A stretch of DNA of 64,000 nucleotides from Hemerocallis citrina (Eukaryota > Streptophyta > Magnoliopsida > Asparagales > Asphodelaceae), in the NCBI GenBank assembly GCA_017893485.1, contig CM030366.1, positions 188,835,947 to 188,899,946 of the forward strand, read 5' to 3'. The notes under the pieces are model-generated. The model was given only the letters and a program-made list of their open reading frames with translations. It was not told the DNA's origin and made no database searches. Positions 33,499-44,292 of this stretch are shown here, piece by piece. Both the position numbers and the translations under genes were made by a program. Position 1 is the stretch's first letter. Each line of letters starts with the position of its first letter.

Positions 33499-36339
33499 TT
33501 AGATGATGCCAACATCTAGTAGCTTCAGAATCTCTGCTCTTACCACTTCCTTCATGTTCGGGTTAAGCCTTCTCTGTGCCTCCCTGCTTGGTTTTGCGTT
33601 GTTTTCAAGGAGTATTCGATGCATGCATTTGGATGGACTTATTCCCTTGATGTCTGCAATGGTCCATCCTATTGCACTCTTGTGTTCTCGTAATACCCTC
33701 AGCAACTTATCTTCTTCCTGTGCACTCAGGTTCGCAGCAATTATCACAGGTAGCGTCTGGTTCTCACCCAAATATGCATGCTTCAAATGATCGGGCAACT
33801 GCTTAAGTTCTATGTCTGGAAGTTTCGGTGCAGTCGACTCATCCTGTCCATCAGTCGACTTGTCTGATCCACCAGTCGACTTGTCCAGTCCACCAGTCGA
33901 CTTATCTGCAAAAATGTCATCAGTGACTAAATTTTCAAACACAGGTGCAAACTTACCTGAGTGTGACTTTGGAGTTTCAAGGTGATGTACTGTCTCTGCA
34001 ATCCCCCATTCATCGTATTCCTGTTCAACATTAGATAAAGTTAGAGATTGTGTAATTGTGGCTTGTAGTGGTTCAACGCTATGTACCTGAAACGTTTGAT
34101 CAACAATCTCCTGCACCACATCAACATTATAGCATTCATGATCATCATGTGGTAATTTCAGTGTATCAAACATTTTAAATTCAACCTTCTCTCCATTTAT
34201 TTTCATGCTTATAGTACCCTTTTTAACACAAATTTTTATATCAGCTGTACTCATAAAGGGCCTACCTAAAATGATTGGTAGAGAAGATGGCATTGAAGAT
34301 TCCTCCATGTCCAGCACAACAAAATCAGCAGGTAAAATGAAATCGTTTACCTGAACTAGGACATCTTCCAAAATACCTCTAGGTCGTTTGATACTGCGAT
34401 CCGCCAACTGCAATGTGATGGATGTTGGTTGGAGTTCCCCCAATCCTAGCTTTTCATAGACGGTGTATGGGAGAAGATTGATGCTTGCCCCCAAATCTAG
34501 TAATGCTTTCTCAAAGAAGTGCTCACCAATCCTGCAATGAATGGTAAAACTACCTGGGTCTTTTAGTTTGGGGGGTAATTTCCTTAATAAGACAGCACTC
34601 ACTTTCTCTGTCAAGGCCACATCCTCCCTAACCTGAAATGTTCTTTTGTGAGTACAACATTCTTTCAAAAATTTAGCATAAGAGGGAATTTGTTTAATAG
34701 CATCAAGTAGGGGGATATTAATTTCTACCTTTCTGAGAGTTTCAAAGATGTCAAATAAATGTTGATCTTTCTTTTGTTTGACTAACCTTTGAGGGAATGG
34801 TGGCAAAACTGTTCTTTCCTTTTCACTTACCTTGTTGGACCCCAAAATTTTTGGTTGATGTGTTTCTGCTTCTTCTGTGTGTGTTCCAACTTTGTTGTCA
34901 ATTATTTTACCACTTCTTAATGTTGTGACTGCCTTGAGCTGTTCTTGGCCTCCAGGGTTTGGTATAGTTTGTGATGGAAGTTCCCCTGCCTTTCGTTCGC
35001 TTAATTCTTTCGCAATTTGACCAATTTGTGTTTCCAACTTTTGAATTGCTTGCCCTTGTTGGTTGCTTGTTTGATGTTGTTGTTGGAGCAATTGAAGGAC
35101 GGTGGATTCAAAATCCAATTTCTTCTGTTCTTGAACTGGCCTATCAATCCCACTTCCTACTTGAAAGTTCCGTGCATGTCCTTGTGTAAATTGAGTCCCT
35201 TGATTATTCTGATTATTGCTCCAGGAGAAGTTTGGATGGTTCCTCCATCCTGGGTTGTATGTATTTGAGAATGGATTGTTATTTGGCGGAAACACTCCTC
35301 GACCAACATAGTTTGCATGCTCCTGATCTGTGAAAGAAGACATGGGACATGTATCAGTGGTATGATCTACATGAGAACAGATTGCACAAATTTTATTTGT
35401 TTGATTTTTAACTCCACCCATCATAGACATTGCATTAACAAGCATATCAATTTTCTTATTCATGTTTACCATTTCCAATTGAATGTTATTGTTATTAGAG
35501 ATTTCGTAAACTCCTTGTTTTTTCGAAGGGCCCCTCCTTGTTGAGAATTGTTGTGAATTCTCGCTGAGTTCTTCAAATAGTTCAATGGCCTCTTCACCGC
35601 TTTTCCTCATTAAGATCCCGTTGCAAGCTGAATCCACAATTGCCTTGTTAGTATCGTTTAAACCTTCATAAAAAGCTTGTACCTGATCATCTTTGGGCAT
35701 ATTGTGCGTAGGGCATTTGAGAAGTTTGTTCTTGAAATCTTTCCACGCTTCGAAGAATAAATCTCCATCCTTTTGTTGGAAGAGTTGAATCTCCCTTTTC
35801 AGTTGTTTGGTCTTTTGGGCTAGAAAGAATTCTTTTAAGAATTTTGTCGCCAATTGCTCCCATGAATTGATTGATCCTGGTTCCAAAGAATTATACCATA
35901 GTTTAGCGTTAAGTTTTAAGGAAAAAGGAAACAAGATTAACCTGATTTGCTCAGGGGTAAGCCCTTGGACGCTTTGTGTCCTGCAAAGATCGAAAAAGTC
36001 TTGTAAATGGAGATGAGGCTCTTCATCTGGTCTGCCACTAAAGTGGGGAACCATACTAAGTAACTGAGGAGATAGATGCATGTTCCCTGTGACATTAGGT
36101 TGATACGCAATGCAGGAAGGTTGCTCGATGTTCTTAGGTGTGAACTTGTCCTGCATTGGCACTCGATTTGGTATTTCCTCAGCCATTACTGTATGTGAAC
36201 TGGGTCTCTGGACAGTCGACTTGTCCGACCTACCAGTCGACTGGTGCGCTGCAAACAGTTTACCTAGTCTGTGCAAAGTGCGTTCTGTTTCTGCGTCAAT
36301 AGGTAGTAGCTCTGGACGAAGTGATCTCCTTCCGTGCAT
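33499..36339 (-). CDS. gag: Athila Gag-protease
   Basis: The 946-codon frame starts MHGRRSLRPE. The gag core spans about residues 105-270 (ILFPFSLKLNAKLWYNSLEP, ATKFLKEFFLAQKTKQLKRE). A zinc-knuckle-like CAICSHVDHTTDTCP lies near residue 320. The protease is near residue 615-720 with ALLDLGASINLLPYTVYEKL, the D-L-G-A form usual in Athila, and ILGRPFMSTADIKI. A linker near residue 840-870 repeats DKSTGG, encoded by successive AGTCGACTGG motifs; another DKST pair lies near residue 38. The frame ends at a TAA at 33499 just before RT, where related elements read through. Confidence 0.9.
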   Translation of the reverse strand: MHGRRSLRPELLPIDAETERTLHRLGKLFAAHQSTGRSDKSTVQRPSSHTVMAEEIPNRVPMQDKFTPKNIEQPSCIAYQPNVTGNMHLSPQLLSMVPHFSGRPDEEPHLHLQDFFDLCRTQSVQGLTPEQIRLILFPFSLKLNAKLWYNSLEPGSINSWEQLATKFLKEFFLAQKTKQLKREIQLFQQKDGDLFFEAWKDFKNKLLKCPTHNMPKDDQVQAFYEGLNDTNKAIVDSACNGILMRKSGEEAIELFEELSENSQQFSTRRGPSKKQGVYEISNNNNIQLEMVNMNKKIDMLVNAMSMMGGVKNQTNKICAICSHVDHTTDTCPMSSFTDQEHANYVGRGVFPPNNNPFSNTYNPGWRNHPNFSWSNNQNNQGTQFTQGHARNFQVGSGIDRPVQEQKKLDFESTVLQLLQQQHQTSNQQGQAIQKLETQIGQIAKELSERKAGELPSQTIPNPGGQEQLKAVTTLRSGKIIDNKVGTHTEEAETHQPKILGSNKVSEKERTVLPPFPQRLVKQKKDQHLFDIFETLRKVEINIPLLDAIKQIPSYAKFLKECCTHKRTFQVREDVALTEKVSAVLLRKLPPKLKDPGSFTIHCRIGEHFFEKALLDLGASINLLPYTVYEKLGLGELQPTSITLQLADRSIKRPRGILEDVLVQVNDFILPADFVVLDMEESSMPSSLPIILGRPFMSTADIKICVKKGTISMKINGEKVEFKMFDTLKLPHDDHECYNVDVVQEIVDQTFQVHSVEPLQATITQSLTLSNVEQEYDEWGIAETVHHLETPKSHSGKFAPVFENLVTDDIFADKSTGGLDKSTGGSDKSTDGQDESTAPKLPDIELKQLPDHLKHAYLGENQTLPVIIAANLSAQEEDKLLRVLREHKSAIGWTIADIKGISPSKCMHRILLENNAKPSREAQRRLNPNMKEVVRAEILKLLDVGII

Positions 36340-36440
36340 CCACCAAAATCCTGTATCCTAAAAGAAAAATACTGATTAATAAAATTAAAAGAAAGAAAAT
36401 AAAAACTTCCTACTGATCTGTAAGTTAAAATACTAGACAA

Positions 36441-36458
36441 TCCCCGGCAACGGCGCCA
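36441..36458 (-). other. Athila primer-binding site (tRNA-Asp type)
   Basis: On the minus strand TGGCGCCGTTGCCGGGGA is complementary to the 3' end of plant tRNA-Asp, the usual primer of Athila and related elements. It is six bases from the LTR. Confidence 0.88.
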
Positions 36459-36464
36459 AAAACT

Positions 36465-38134
36465 TGTTGTGCAATCTAGCTACCTAAACAAAGAGATAAA
36501 ACTAGACACAAATTAAAAACCTCGCAAGTGCACGAATCGTTTATAAAAGCGTAGCAATAGCAAGGGTCGATCCCACAGAGATTGTAGACTTTAACTTACT
36601 AATCAATAAAAAGAATAAGAATCATAAAGAGTTGTTTTAAAAGTCTAAAAGAAATAAAAAGATTAAAATTAAATTAAGAAGTGTTGAATCACAAATATTT
36701 ATGAAGTAGTTGGGTTTAGATCTCCACCAATAGTCAGTAATGCTAAGTCACCGTCTGAACTTCTTCTTATTACTCATGTTTGTTCCCTTTAAGGGCATGG
36801 TATCTACTCCTTAAAGTACTGTTTCCCTAAGCCAAGAATTAGGCATGGTATCTACTCTAATTCGTTTCTTTCATTAAGTGTTTAGCATGGTATCTACTAA
36901 GTTGTACTTAAAGAAAACATAAGATCAGTGGAAACGAACAAACACTCAAGGTTCTAGAAATTGGTATCAGATCTAGATCCCTTAAGTTGATTGAACCAAG
37001 AACCCCAAAAGATTTCCATGTTACAAATTATGAACACGAGATACGGATCGTCTCAATATGCTCATATAACAGATTCAGATAAATGGTAATGCAAACTTGA
37101 TATTCTCAAGCTCTGTATGTCAGTCGACTGGCTCTCACCTCAGTCGACTGCTCTCAGAGCTTCGAGAACAAGTTTGATCATCATCAATCTATATCACTTC
37201 ATTCAGATTCAATCAATAAGTAAAATAGAAGAATTCAGAAGAACATAGCACTACATAACTATGGTTTCAATCTACCCAACTATGAAATTAGTTCCACATA
37301 ATAATACTTTTATTAATCAACAAGTTCAAATACATGACCAACATAAAAGAATAGAAGAAGAAGAAATAAACTAATGAAGTCCGGCAATGAGGTCGACTGG
37401 CTATCACACAGTCGGCTGCCTTCGAATACTTGATCTCCTATCTCCTTCCTTGATGCCGATAAAAGTGCTTCTTGTTGATGACTCTGGAACTTGTGATTCG
37501 GTGATTAGGAACGTGGAAGAAGAGAGAGAGCCATTCATGCTTCTTGGTTGGTATTTATAGAACACGGCTGAGGAATTAGGGTTTCCCCTTTTTTCAGGAA
37601 AGTCCCTCTCTTTTTATTATTTCTTTCCTTATTTGATCGGCGATTTATATCTTTCTCTTTTCTTCTTTTATTCCTTATCTGCTAACCACATGCTCTTGCC
37701 AATCCCCTGTCTCTGGCTTTGATTCGTTGGAGAAGTTATTATTCGCATATAGCCTGGGTTTGGATAGATTTAGATTTAGATTCGGCTGCATCTTATCCTT
37801 TCACTCTGCCGCATACCACTCGACTGCCTTGGATGTAGGTCGACTGGTACTGAGATATCTGTGGCTTCACGATTTTTCGGTCAAGTCGACTGGTGTTTGG
37901 GGAAGTCGACTATGCCGAGGCTTAGCAAACTCTCTGTCCGGTCGACTGGCTGAGGAATTAGTCGACTGATCTCTGCTGTAGTCTGTATTGGTCTGGAATC
38001 TGCTTTGTTTTGCTGTTATCGGCTGTTTCCTATTGAAAAGAGAAAATAAGAGTTAAATATCACATATAGAGCTTTTAAATGTGCATTTATAATAAGATTA
38101 TTGCTCCTAAATGTGAATATTCTTGTGTTCATCA
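36465..38134 (-). mobile_element. Athila 5' LTR
   Basis: This LTR is 1670 bp and nearly identical to the copy at 28171-29840. Differences noticed include AGCTACC for AGCAACC and GGCTATCAC for GGCTGTCAC. It carries the same GTCGAC motif cluster and TATAAATA box. Confidence 0.92.
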
Positions 38135-38139
38135 TGTGT

Positions 38140-39014
38140 ACAAAATATGCACATGTGTATCTTACGATTTCATCTAAGATCTTCATAGACCAATATAGAA
38201 TGAAATTTAAATAAATCTCAAGATCTTCAGAATCAAAGCAAAAACTCAATAATGCACAAAAAGGATAAAAAATCATGCAAATATGAAAGACTGAAAATAT
38301 CTAGAAAGATTCGTCAAGAAGAAAGATGTGATTGTTCCCCCAAGAAACCAGAGCATCAAGATTGGTTAATATGTAATTTAATCTTTGAAAAATGAAAAGT
38401 TAGGGAAAAAATATGAAGTGGATCACTAAAATATTCAATTTCAGAATATTTCGGTTGACTATAAAAATTGCAGTCGGCTATCAATTATAGTTGCAAATTG
38501 GTGCAGTCGATTGTCATTTCCACTCGACCTTGGTATGGAAGAAATGACAGTCGACTGCCCAAATGAATTGTCGACCGTAACCTTCTCAAGTCCATAGAGT
38601 ACTCTTCATCTCTTTTGACTCAATTCTTCAAAAACTTATCATTTGCTAAAGATCAAGATATGAGCGCTTTAATTGTTTTCATAATCAAGATGTCGATCTT
38701 AATTTTTCTCGCTTTCTTTTAGCTTTGGATCTAGGCAATTTACGAGACTTAAATTTGCAAGTCATATAGGTGTAATAGGAATCTTGGCCTGAATACCAAT
38801 AAATCACTGTACGGTATGTACAGTGGAACGCTGCGGTGAAGAATTGTTGTAGGTAAGGGATAATGGATTAAGCTTAGGGGCCCAACCACTTAAATCATTG
38901 TGTCTCACATCTTTGCTGTATTTTTCTTCTCAAACTTTATCTATTTATTTACATTTACATTAAGTTTTTTAAGTTCCGCACAATAACCTTGTATACCTCC
39001 TAGGTTGATTTACA
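38140..39014 (+). mobile_element. Sirevirus 3' LTR, remainder
   Basis: This continues the LTR begun at 28148. It ends GTTCCGCACAATAACC...GTTGATTTACA, the counterpart of the minus-strand LTR end at 3299. Total length without Athila is about 898 bp. It holds GTCGAC/GTCGATTG motifs at 38450-38575. Confidence 0.65.
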
Positions 39015-39058
39015 AAATTAATTTTTTGAATTGGGGAAATCAATGAAGAACTTGGTAG

Positions 39059-39564
39059 TGTAATAAGAGGTCTACAAAGCTGATGAGGTTTGTTTTTGGG
39101 AGGCGTGTGGATGCACCAGGTGTGAGTTCTTACTCGATTTATATTGGTGGAGGAAGCTCCTGTGCGGACGACCCTCAGCCGGGCGAATGGTACGGAAGGA
39201 GGCGGGAGTGAGGTGGAGGCTGGATGCTCGGCTCGGATTCGAGGTCTCGTGTACCTGCAGACGGTCTAGGAACACCGGGGTTGGTCCCGGTGGCAGACCC
39301 TCCGATGATCTAGTCAGCTACTGAGAGAGTAACAGTAACTAGGGTTTGAGTGGGAAAAGATTTATTACCTGGATAAGGGGTAGGGGTCTGGTATTTATAG
39401 GAGAAGCCAACTGGGTTTGGACCCGTTTGGGGCTGGGTCTGGACCCGGTTGCCCGTGGGGTTAAAGCGGTGGAAACCCGAGCGGTATAGGGCTGACCTGG
39501 CAAAGGCCCGGGCAGTTTCCGGGCTGACGTGACAGAGGCCCGGGCGGTTTTCCGATATTGATGC
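39059..39564 (-). mobile_element. Tat2 3' LTR, left part
   Basis: Tat-type LTR landmarks are present: AACACCGGGGTTGGTCCCGG, GGGTTTGAGTGGGAAAAGA and GGTCTGGTATTTATAGG (TATAAATA on the minus strand). It is split at 39564 by the chromovirus and resumes at 54063-54150. The left boundary is uncertain; 39059 is a TG candidate giving about 594 bp, close to Tat1. Confidence 0.6.
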
Positions 39565-42500
39565 TGTAATACCCCGTATTTTTAAATATTATTTTAAAGG
39601 TATATAAATAAATTAAAATGATTTTTGGGGATTTAATAAATATTTTCAGAAAATCTATCTTTTTACACGTGCGAAACACGTGCAAATATTTTCTTGATCA
39701 GTTCAAAAGCCAAAATTTCTTCATGGAAAATCATCATTTATTATTTGAGATTATTTATAATTTTTTTATATTTTTCTGAAAATTTATTGGATCTATTTGC
39801 AAATATTACGGAAAAGAAGGGTTTTTTTGCAAAATTGTCATTTTGAGGGGTGAAAGTGCACAAAATATTTTCTGGACTTCTCAAACAGTGCTGACTAGAA
39901 ACAAGGAGTTTATTTTGCTTTTAATTCTCAATTTAATTGATTTTATCAAGTTCCAAGTATAGGGATCTATTTATGTAAAGTTATAGTTTCAAGGGGTTAT
40001 TTGCAAATGTATTTTAAAAACCCTAATTCTCCTATCCCAGGTAATTAAAAGAGAAGTGCAGCCGTCTTTTGCTGCACAACACAAGGGCTTATTATTTTGG
40101 AGGATTAAGAAGATGATCTTGGATTTTTGCAAAAGAGAAGTTTTCTTATCGGATTTCTTCATTCGAGGTGAGTGATATAATTGTTTTGTTGTTTGTTTTA
40201 TGTATGTGAGTGACTTGTTTATTTTCTTTTGATTTGTGTATGTTGTATGAGAATGATATGAATGTTTTAGTGGATCATGGATGTTGAATTTTAATTGCTA
40301 GAAAGCATGTTTAGTATTTGAATAGAAATATGCACATTATGAATTGGATGGATGGATGAAAATTGGATCTTGTGAAACCCTAGTTGTTTGTAAATAAAAT
40401 TGTATGTAGGTAGTCCATCTCTTTTGGATCAATGTTGGATTGTTTGGATATAGTAGATTTTATACATAAACCTAATAAAGATGAGATTTTTATTACTTTG
40501 GAGTATTGGTTGAATGAAACTGGATATGGCAATGTTATAAACTGATTATGTGTATGAGTTATAATGGTGATTGAGATTGAGGAAATGTTGAGAAGGATTG
40601 ATGAATTAGGAGATCATGTCTTGAGATTTGGATTTGAGATAAATTGGATTGAGTTTGATGAATATACCCAAATTGAGGATTTTCTTGGAGATTTGGATAT
40701 TGATATGATTTGGATCTGAATACGAAGCAATTTCAATGAGTAATTGATTTTAAGAAACTCTATTTTTGACTATATGCACATTCCATTTTTTACTCAGAAG
40801 AAATCAACAAAATCTCTATTTTTATAAATTCAAGTAGTTTTGATTTAGTTTTATGGATTATTATATGTCCTACAAGTAGTATTTGATCATATAAGAAATA
40901 AGCTTTTCATAGAAATCGTTTTCATAAATTAATACTACATATCGGTTGAAATGTGCACAACCAAAAGTATGCAGTCTGTAGGTCGACAGTCGACTGGTAT
41001 GACTTCTCAGTCGACCGACACGACCCGGCTACTATGTTCTCTAGATTTTATTGAAAATCCATTCTGGACAGTCGACTTAGGACTTCTACAGTTGACTGGT
41101 ACCACTTAGAATTATTTTCTCCAAGTTATTGTAATTTTCTCTCTGGACAGTCGACCTATAACATTTTCAGTTGACTAATATTACTTAGAGTTATTTTCCC
41201 AAGTTATTGTATTCTTTCGTTCTGGACAGTCGACCTATGACCCTAGATAGTCGACTTATAACACTTAGATTATTTTCTTAAAACCATGAAATTCTCTTTC
41301 TGGACATTCGACTTACGCTTGTTATTAGTCGACTGGTACTGATGTGTTTTTATATTTCTGAATGTTCTTTCAAATGATTTATTCTCTAAATGTTTTAATC
41401 TATAACTTACTATTCTATACTTTATCTTCTACTGAACATACGTTTTCAAGTAGTTTTGACTGAGAAATTCATATTGGAAGATTGGGTTGGATATTTGAGT
41501 GTGAGTCTCTAGAAGGTGTGTGTGACCCTAGTATACCGGCAGTTGAGTTATTTATGTTTGGGCCTGTTGAGGCAATTTTAGTTAATTAGTTGTTGAGTTA
41601 AGTCCGGTGGGGTACACCAACTCTAGGAGATTCGTTAAGTAATTAAACAACTAAAATGATAAGGATAGGCACTAGTGGTGATATGATGAACGAGAATATG
41701 GGTTATGGACCTCAGTATGGCTCACGGTGTGAGATAATCTCCTGAATTATCCAGGTGTGAGTGAAATAGTCTCCGAAATTACCTGTGGTGTGGGATTGAT
41801 CTCCGAAATTATCGGGGTCGAGGCGACGCACATGTGGTATTCGTGTGATGAGGTGCCATTGCTTGAGGTGTAGGGTATTCTCGAAGATTCCCAGGTGTGA
41901 GTGAAATAGTCTCCGAAATTATCCGTGAATAGAGATTGACCTCCGGAATCATCGGGGCATGGGCTAATACTCATAGTTTATCTGTATCTCGTAGTAGTCA
42001 TTGTGTTAGGATTAGTTTCATAGCAGGGGATTAAACCCTATAATGTGGAGACGTTAAGGGCTTGCACCGGACCTATGTAGAGTGAGTGGGATGCATAGAC
42101 TCCGACAAATACGCATTAGAGAGTCAGCATATAGAATTGTGTTTTCTTGACATGGTTTCACGCATGTGTTTTTCCTGTTTTCTACACTTGACACTTAGTC
42201 TAGCTACACTTGATGTTTTCATGTTTTCCTTGCTACTTCACATTTTATGTATTCTTGTTTATTACATGTTGTTCATGAATCTATGCTTTACTTATGTTGC
42301 TTGTTTTATATCACTCACACCTTTATGGCTGACCAATTTGGTTTTGGGGTTAGGGTTATCTCTAGCCTCATATTTTACAGGTGATTTCCTATATCTCGGA
42401 TTTGGATGCTTGAGATAAATTGATGTAATAGGGCTTTTGTGTAAATTTTGTAAAAGAAAGTGTTGTAAAAAAAGAGAGTTGTGATTTAAGGTGTATTGTA

Positions 42501-42649
42501 TTCCGCTGTGCTATGTAAACGATTATTGAAATGAAAAGTTGAAATTTTTTTATTGGTGTTTGGTTGTGTTTAATATTACATTGAAGTTGATGCTGGGAAT
42601 TGTGCCACGTTTTTTCTAAGATATTATATTAAAAATTCGGGGCGCTACA
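39565..42649 (+). mobile_element. Chromovirus 5' LTR
   Basis: It runs TGTAATACCCCGTATTT to GGGGCGCTACA. Landmarks include a CACGTGCGAAACACGTG hairpin (about 39665), eight GTCGAC motifs at 40984-41335, and CTCCGAAATTATC-type short repeats at 41730-41960. A hydrophobic open frame of 110 codons (42086-42418) is conserved in the 3' LTR but is probably not a gene. Confidence 0.9.
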
Positions 42650-42654
42650 GAGGT

Positions 42655-42667
42655 TGGTATCAGAGCA
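42655..42667 (+). other. Chromovirus primer-binding site
   Basis: TGGTATCAGAGCA starts five bases after the 5' LTR and is complementary to the 3' end of initiator tRNA-Met. Confidence 0.88.
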
Positions 42668-42887
42668 TGCTTCAATAGTAATAATAAACATGGTATAAAA
42701 ATAACCTAGGTGTGGACACTAGAGCGTGAGTACCAAGGTGTGGACATTAGAGAGTGAGTATCACATAGAACTGAAACATGATGTTTTTACTTTTGGGGTA
42801 CAGTTAAGGTTTTGCCAAAGGGTGTATTGATGTGAGTATGAATTGTGTGTGGTGCTCTAACTTTTCCCTCATTTTGCAGTATTCAGA

Positions 42888-43944
42888 ATGGTTGGACCCA
42901 GATCCAGGATTGGCAACAATGGTGATGGAGCTGGAAGTTCCCAAGGAACTGGAATTGATCTTGAGGCCGAATTTGCCAAGGTGTATCCGACTTTGAATGT
43001 GCTAATGGCAGTTAATTTGGCTCAGAATCAAAACCAGAACCAAAATCATGGAGCTGGACCAGGATTGGTTAATGCCGATCCCATCAAGCAGATCGAGTCC
43101 TTCAAGAGGATGAGGCCGCCAGTTTTTGAGGGGTAATCTAATCCAAACGAAGCTGATGATTGGATTAGGCAGATGGAGACAATCTTCGAGGTCTCGAAAA
43201 CTCCAGCAGCCAATAAGGTGAAGTTGGCCACTATGCAATTGGAAAAGGACGCTGGTGTTTGGTGGCAAACGGTAAAGAGGGCGTTGGGGGACCAGCAGAT
43301 GACTTGGGAGGCTTTTCTGGAAGAATTCCGGGATTGTTTCTTTCCCCTGGATATTCAGGAGAAGAAGGCGACCGAATTCTTGAATCTACTGCAGGGCAGC
43401 ATGACCGTGCGAAAGTATGAGACCAAGTTCGCTCAGCTGTCGAGGTATGCACAAGAGCTGATAGTTGACGAGGCGAAGAAGGCTAAGAAGTTTGAGCAGG
43501 GCTTAAGGCCAAACTTGAGGTCAAGAATGATTCCGTTGGGCATAAGGAGGTTCGACAAGCTGGTCAGGAGAGCAGCTATGACAGAGGAAGACATGGACCA
43601 GTTCCAGAAGAAGCAAGAGACCTGGAATAGGAACAAGAGGCCAGCATTAGGTCAGAGTGGGAAGGGACTCCCAGCGAAGCAAGTCAAGTTCAGTGGTCCA
43701 GTGCAGAAGGCACATGCAACTCGGGAAGTGACTTGTTACTACTGCAAGGAGGTAGGTCATTACAGGTCAGCGTGTCCTAAGTTAGCAAAGCAGACTTGTT
43801 TCCAGTGTGGGTAGGCAGGACATTCTAAACCTCATTGTCCACTGTTAAGGAAGGATGGTCCAGGTGGAAGAAAATTCTCGAGGCAAGGGCGAGTATTTGC
43901 ATTAACCAAAGAGGATGCGGGTAACTCGGAAGATGTGATCCAGG
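42888..43944 (+). pseudogene. gag: Chromovirus gag
   Basis: It starts at ATG 42888, just after an acceptor-like TTTTGCAG. The gag core has PPVFEG, ADDWIRQMETIFEVS, DAGVWWQTVKRAL, TWEAFLEEFRDCFFP and RKYETKFAQLSRYA. Two zinc knuckles follow: CYYCKEVGHYRSACP and a second CFQCG(stop)AGHSKPHCP. Stops at 43134-43136 and 43812-43814 lie in the same frame. The frame then runs to Gln at 43941 and meets the candidate intron at 43945. Confidence 0.85.
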
Positions 43945-44040
43945 GTATGCAAGAGTTTTGATTTTATTTTTAATCAATATAATAAGTAAAACCTTTATTT
44001 GAGAATAATTGGAGATTGAGTATCATTCTTCATGTAACAG
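43945..44040 (+). other. Candidate spliceosomal intron between gag and protease
   Basis: This 96-bp, strongly AT-rich segment starts GTATGC and ends TGTAACAG. Joining 43944 to 44041 keeps the frame exactly (…DVIQ-G-IVLINGIKAKV…), leading into the protease. Unspliced RNA meets a TGA at 43959-43961 and would give Gag only. Intron-controlled Gag/Pol expression is established for Ogre elements; here it is inferred from sequence. Confidence 0.55.
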
Positions 44041-44292
44041 GGATTGTTTTGATTAATGGAATTAAGGCAAAGGTTTTATTTGATACTGGTTCTTCGCATA
44101 CTTTTGTGTCGCCAAATTTTGCAAAGGTCTTAGGTGTGGAGCCTAAGTTTTTTCTAGGCAAGGTTTTGTCGGTGGCAACGCCGTCAGGAAAAGAATTGAT
44201 TGCTGATCGGTATTACGAGGGCTGTGATATCGAGATTGGCGGGAGATTATTCGGCATTGATCTGATTGAGCTGCAAGTCTTGGGAGTGGATG
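44041..44292 (+). pseudogene. Chromovirus protease, 5' part
   Basis: The active site KVLFDTGSSHTFVS is intact, followed by GKELIADRYYEGCDIEIGG and LIELQVLGVDV. It is interrupted at 44293 by a solo LTR and resumes at 47715 with IMGIDWMVIYDATIEC, the usual end of the domain. Confidence 0.85.

Larger units (their letters stand above)
28171..38134 (-). mobile_element. Full-length Athila-lineage gypsy element
   Basis: The element is 9964 bp with a perfect TGTGT duplication (28166-28170 and 38135-38139). Both LTRs are 1670 bp, with about six differences seen by eye, so insertion is recent. It has a tRNA-Asp primer site, one gag-PR-RT-RNase H-IN frame on the minus strand, and a polypurine tract. 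There is no env-like gene between IN and the 3' LTR (about 1 kb non-coding). Three in-frame stops split the polyprotein. Confidence 0.93.
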
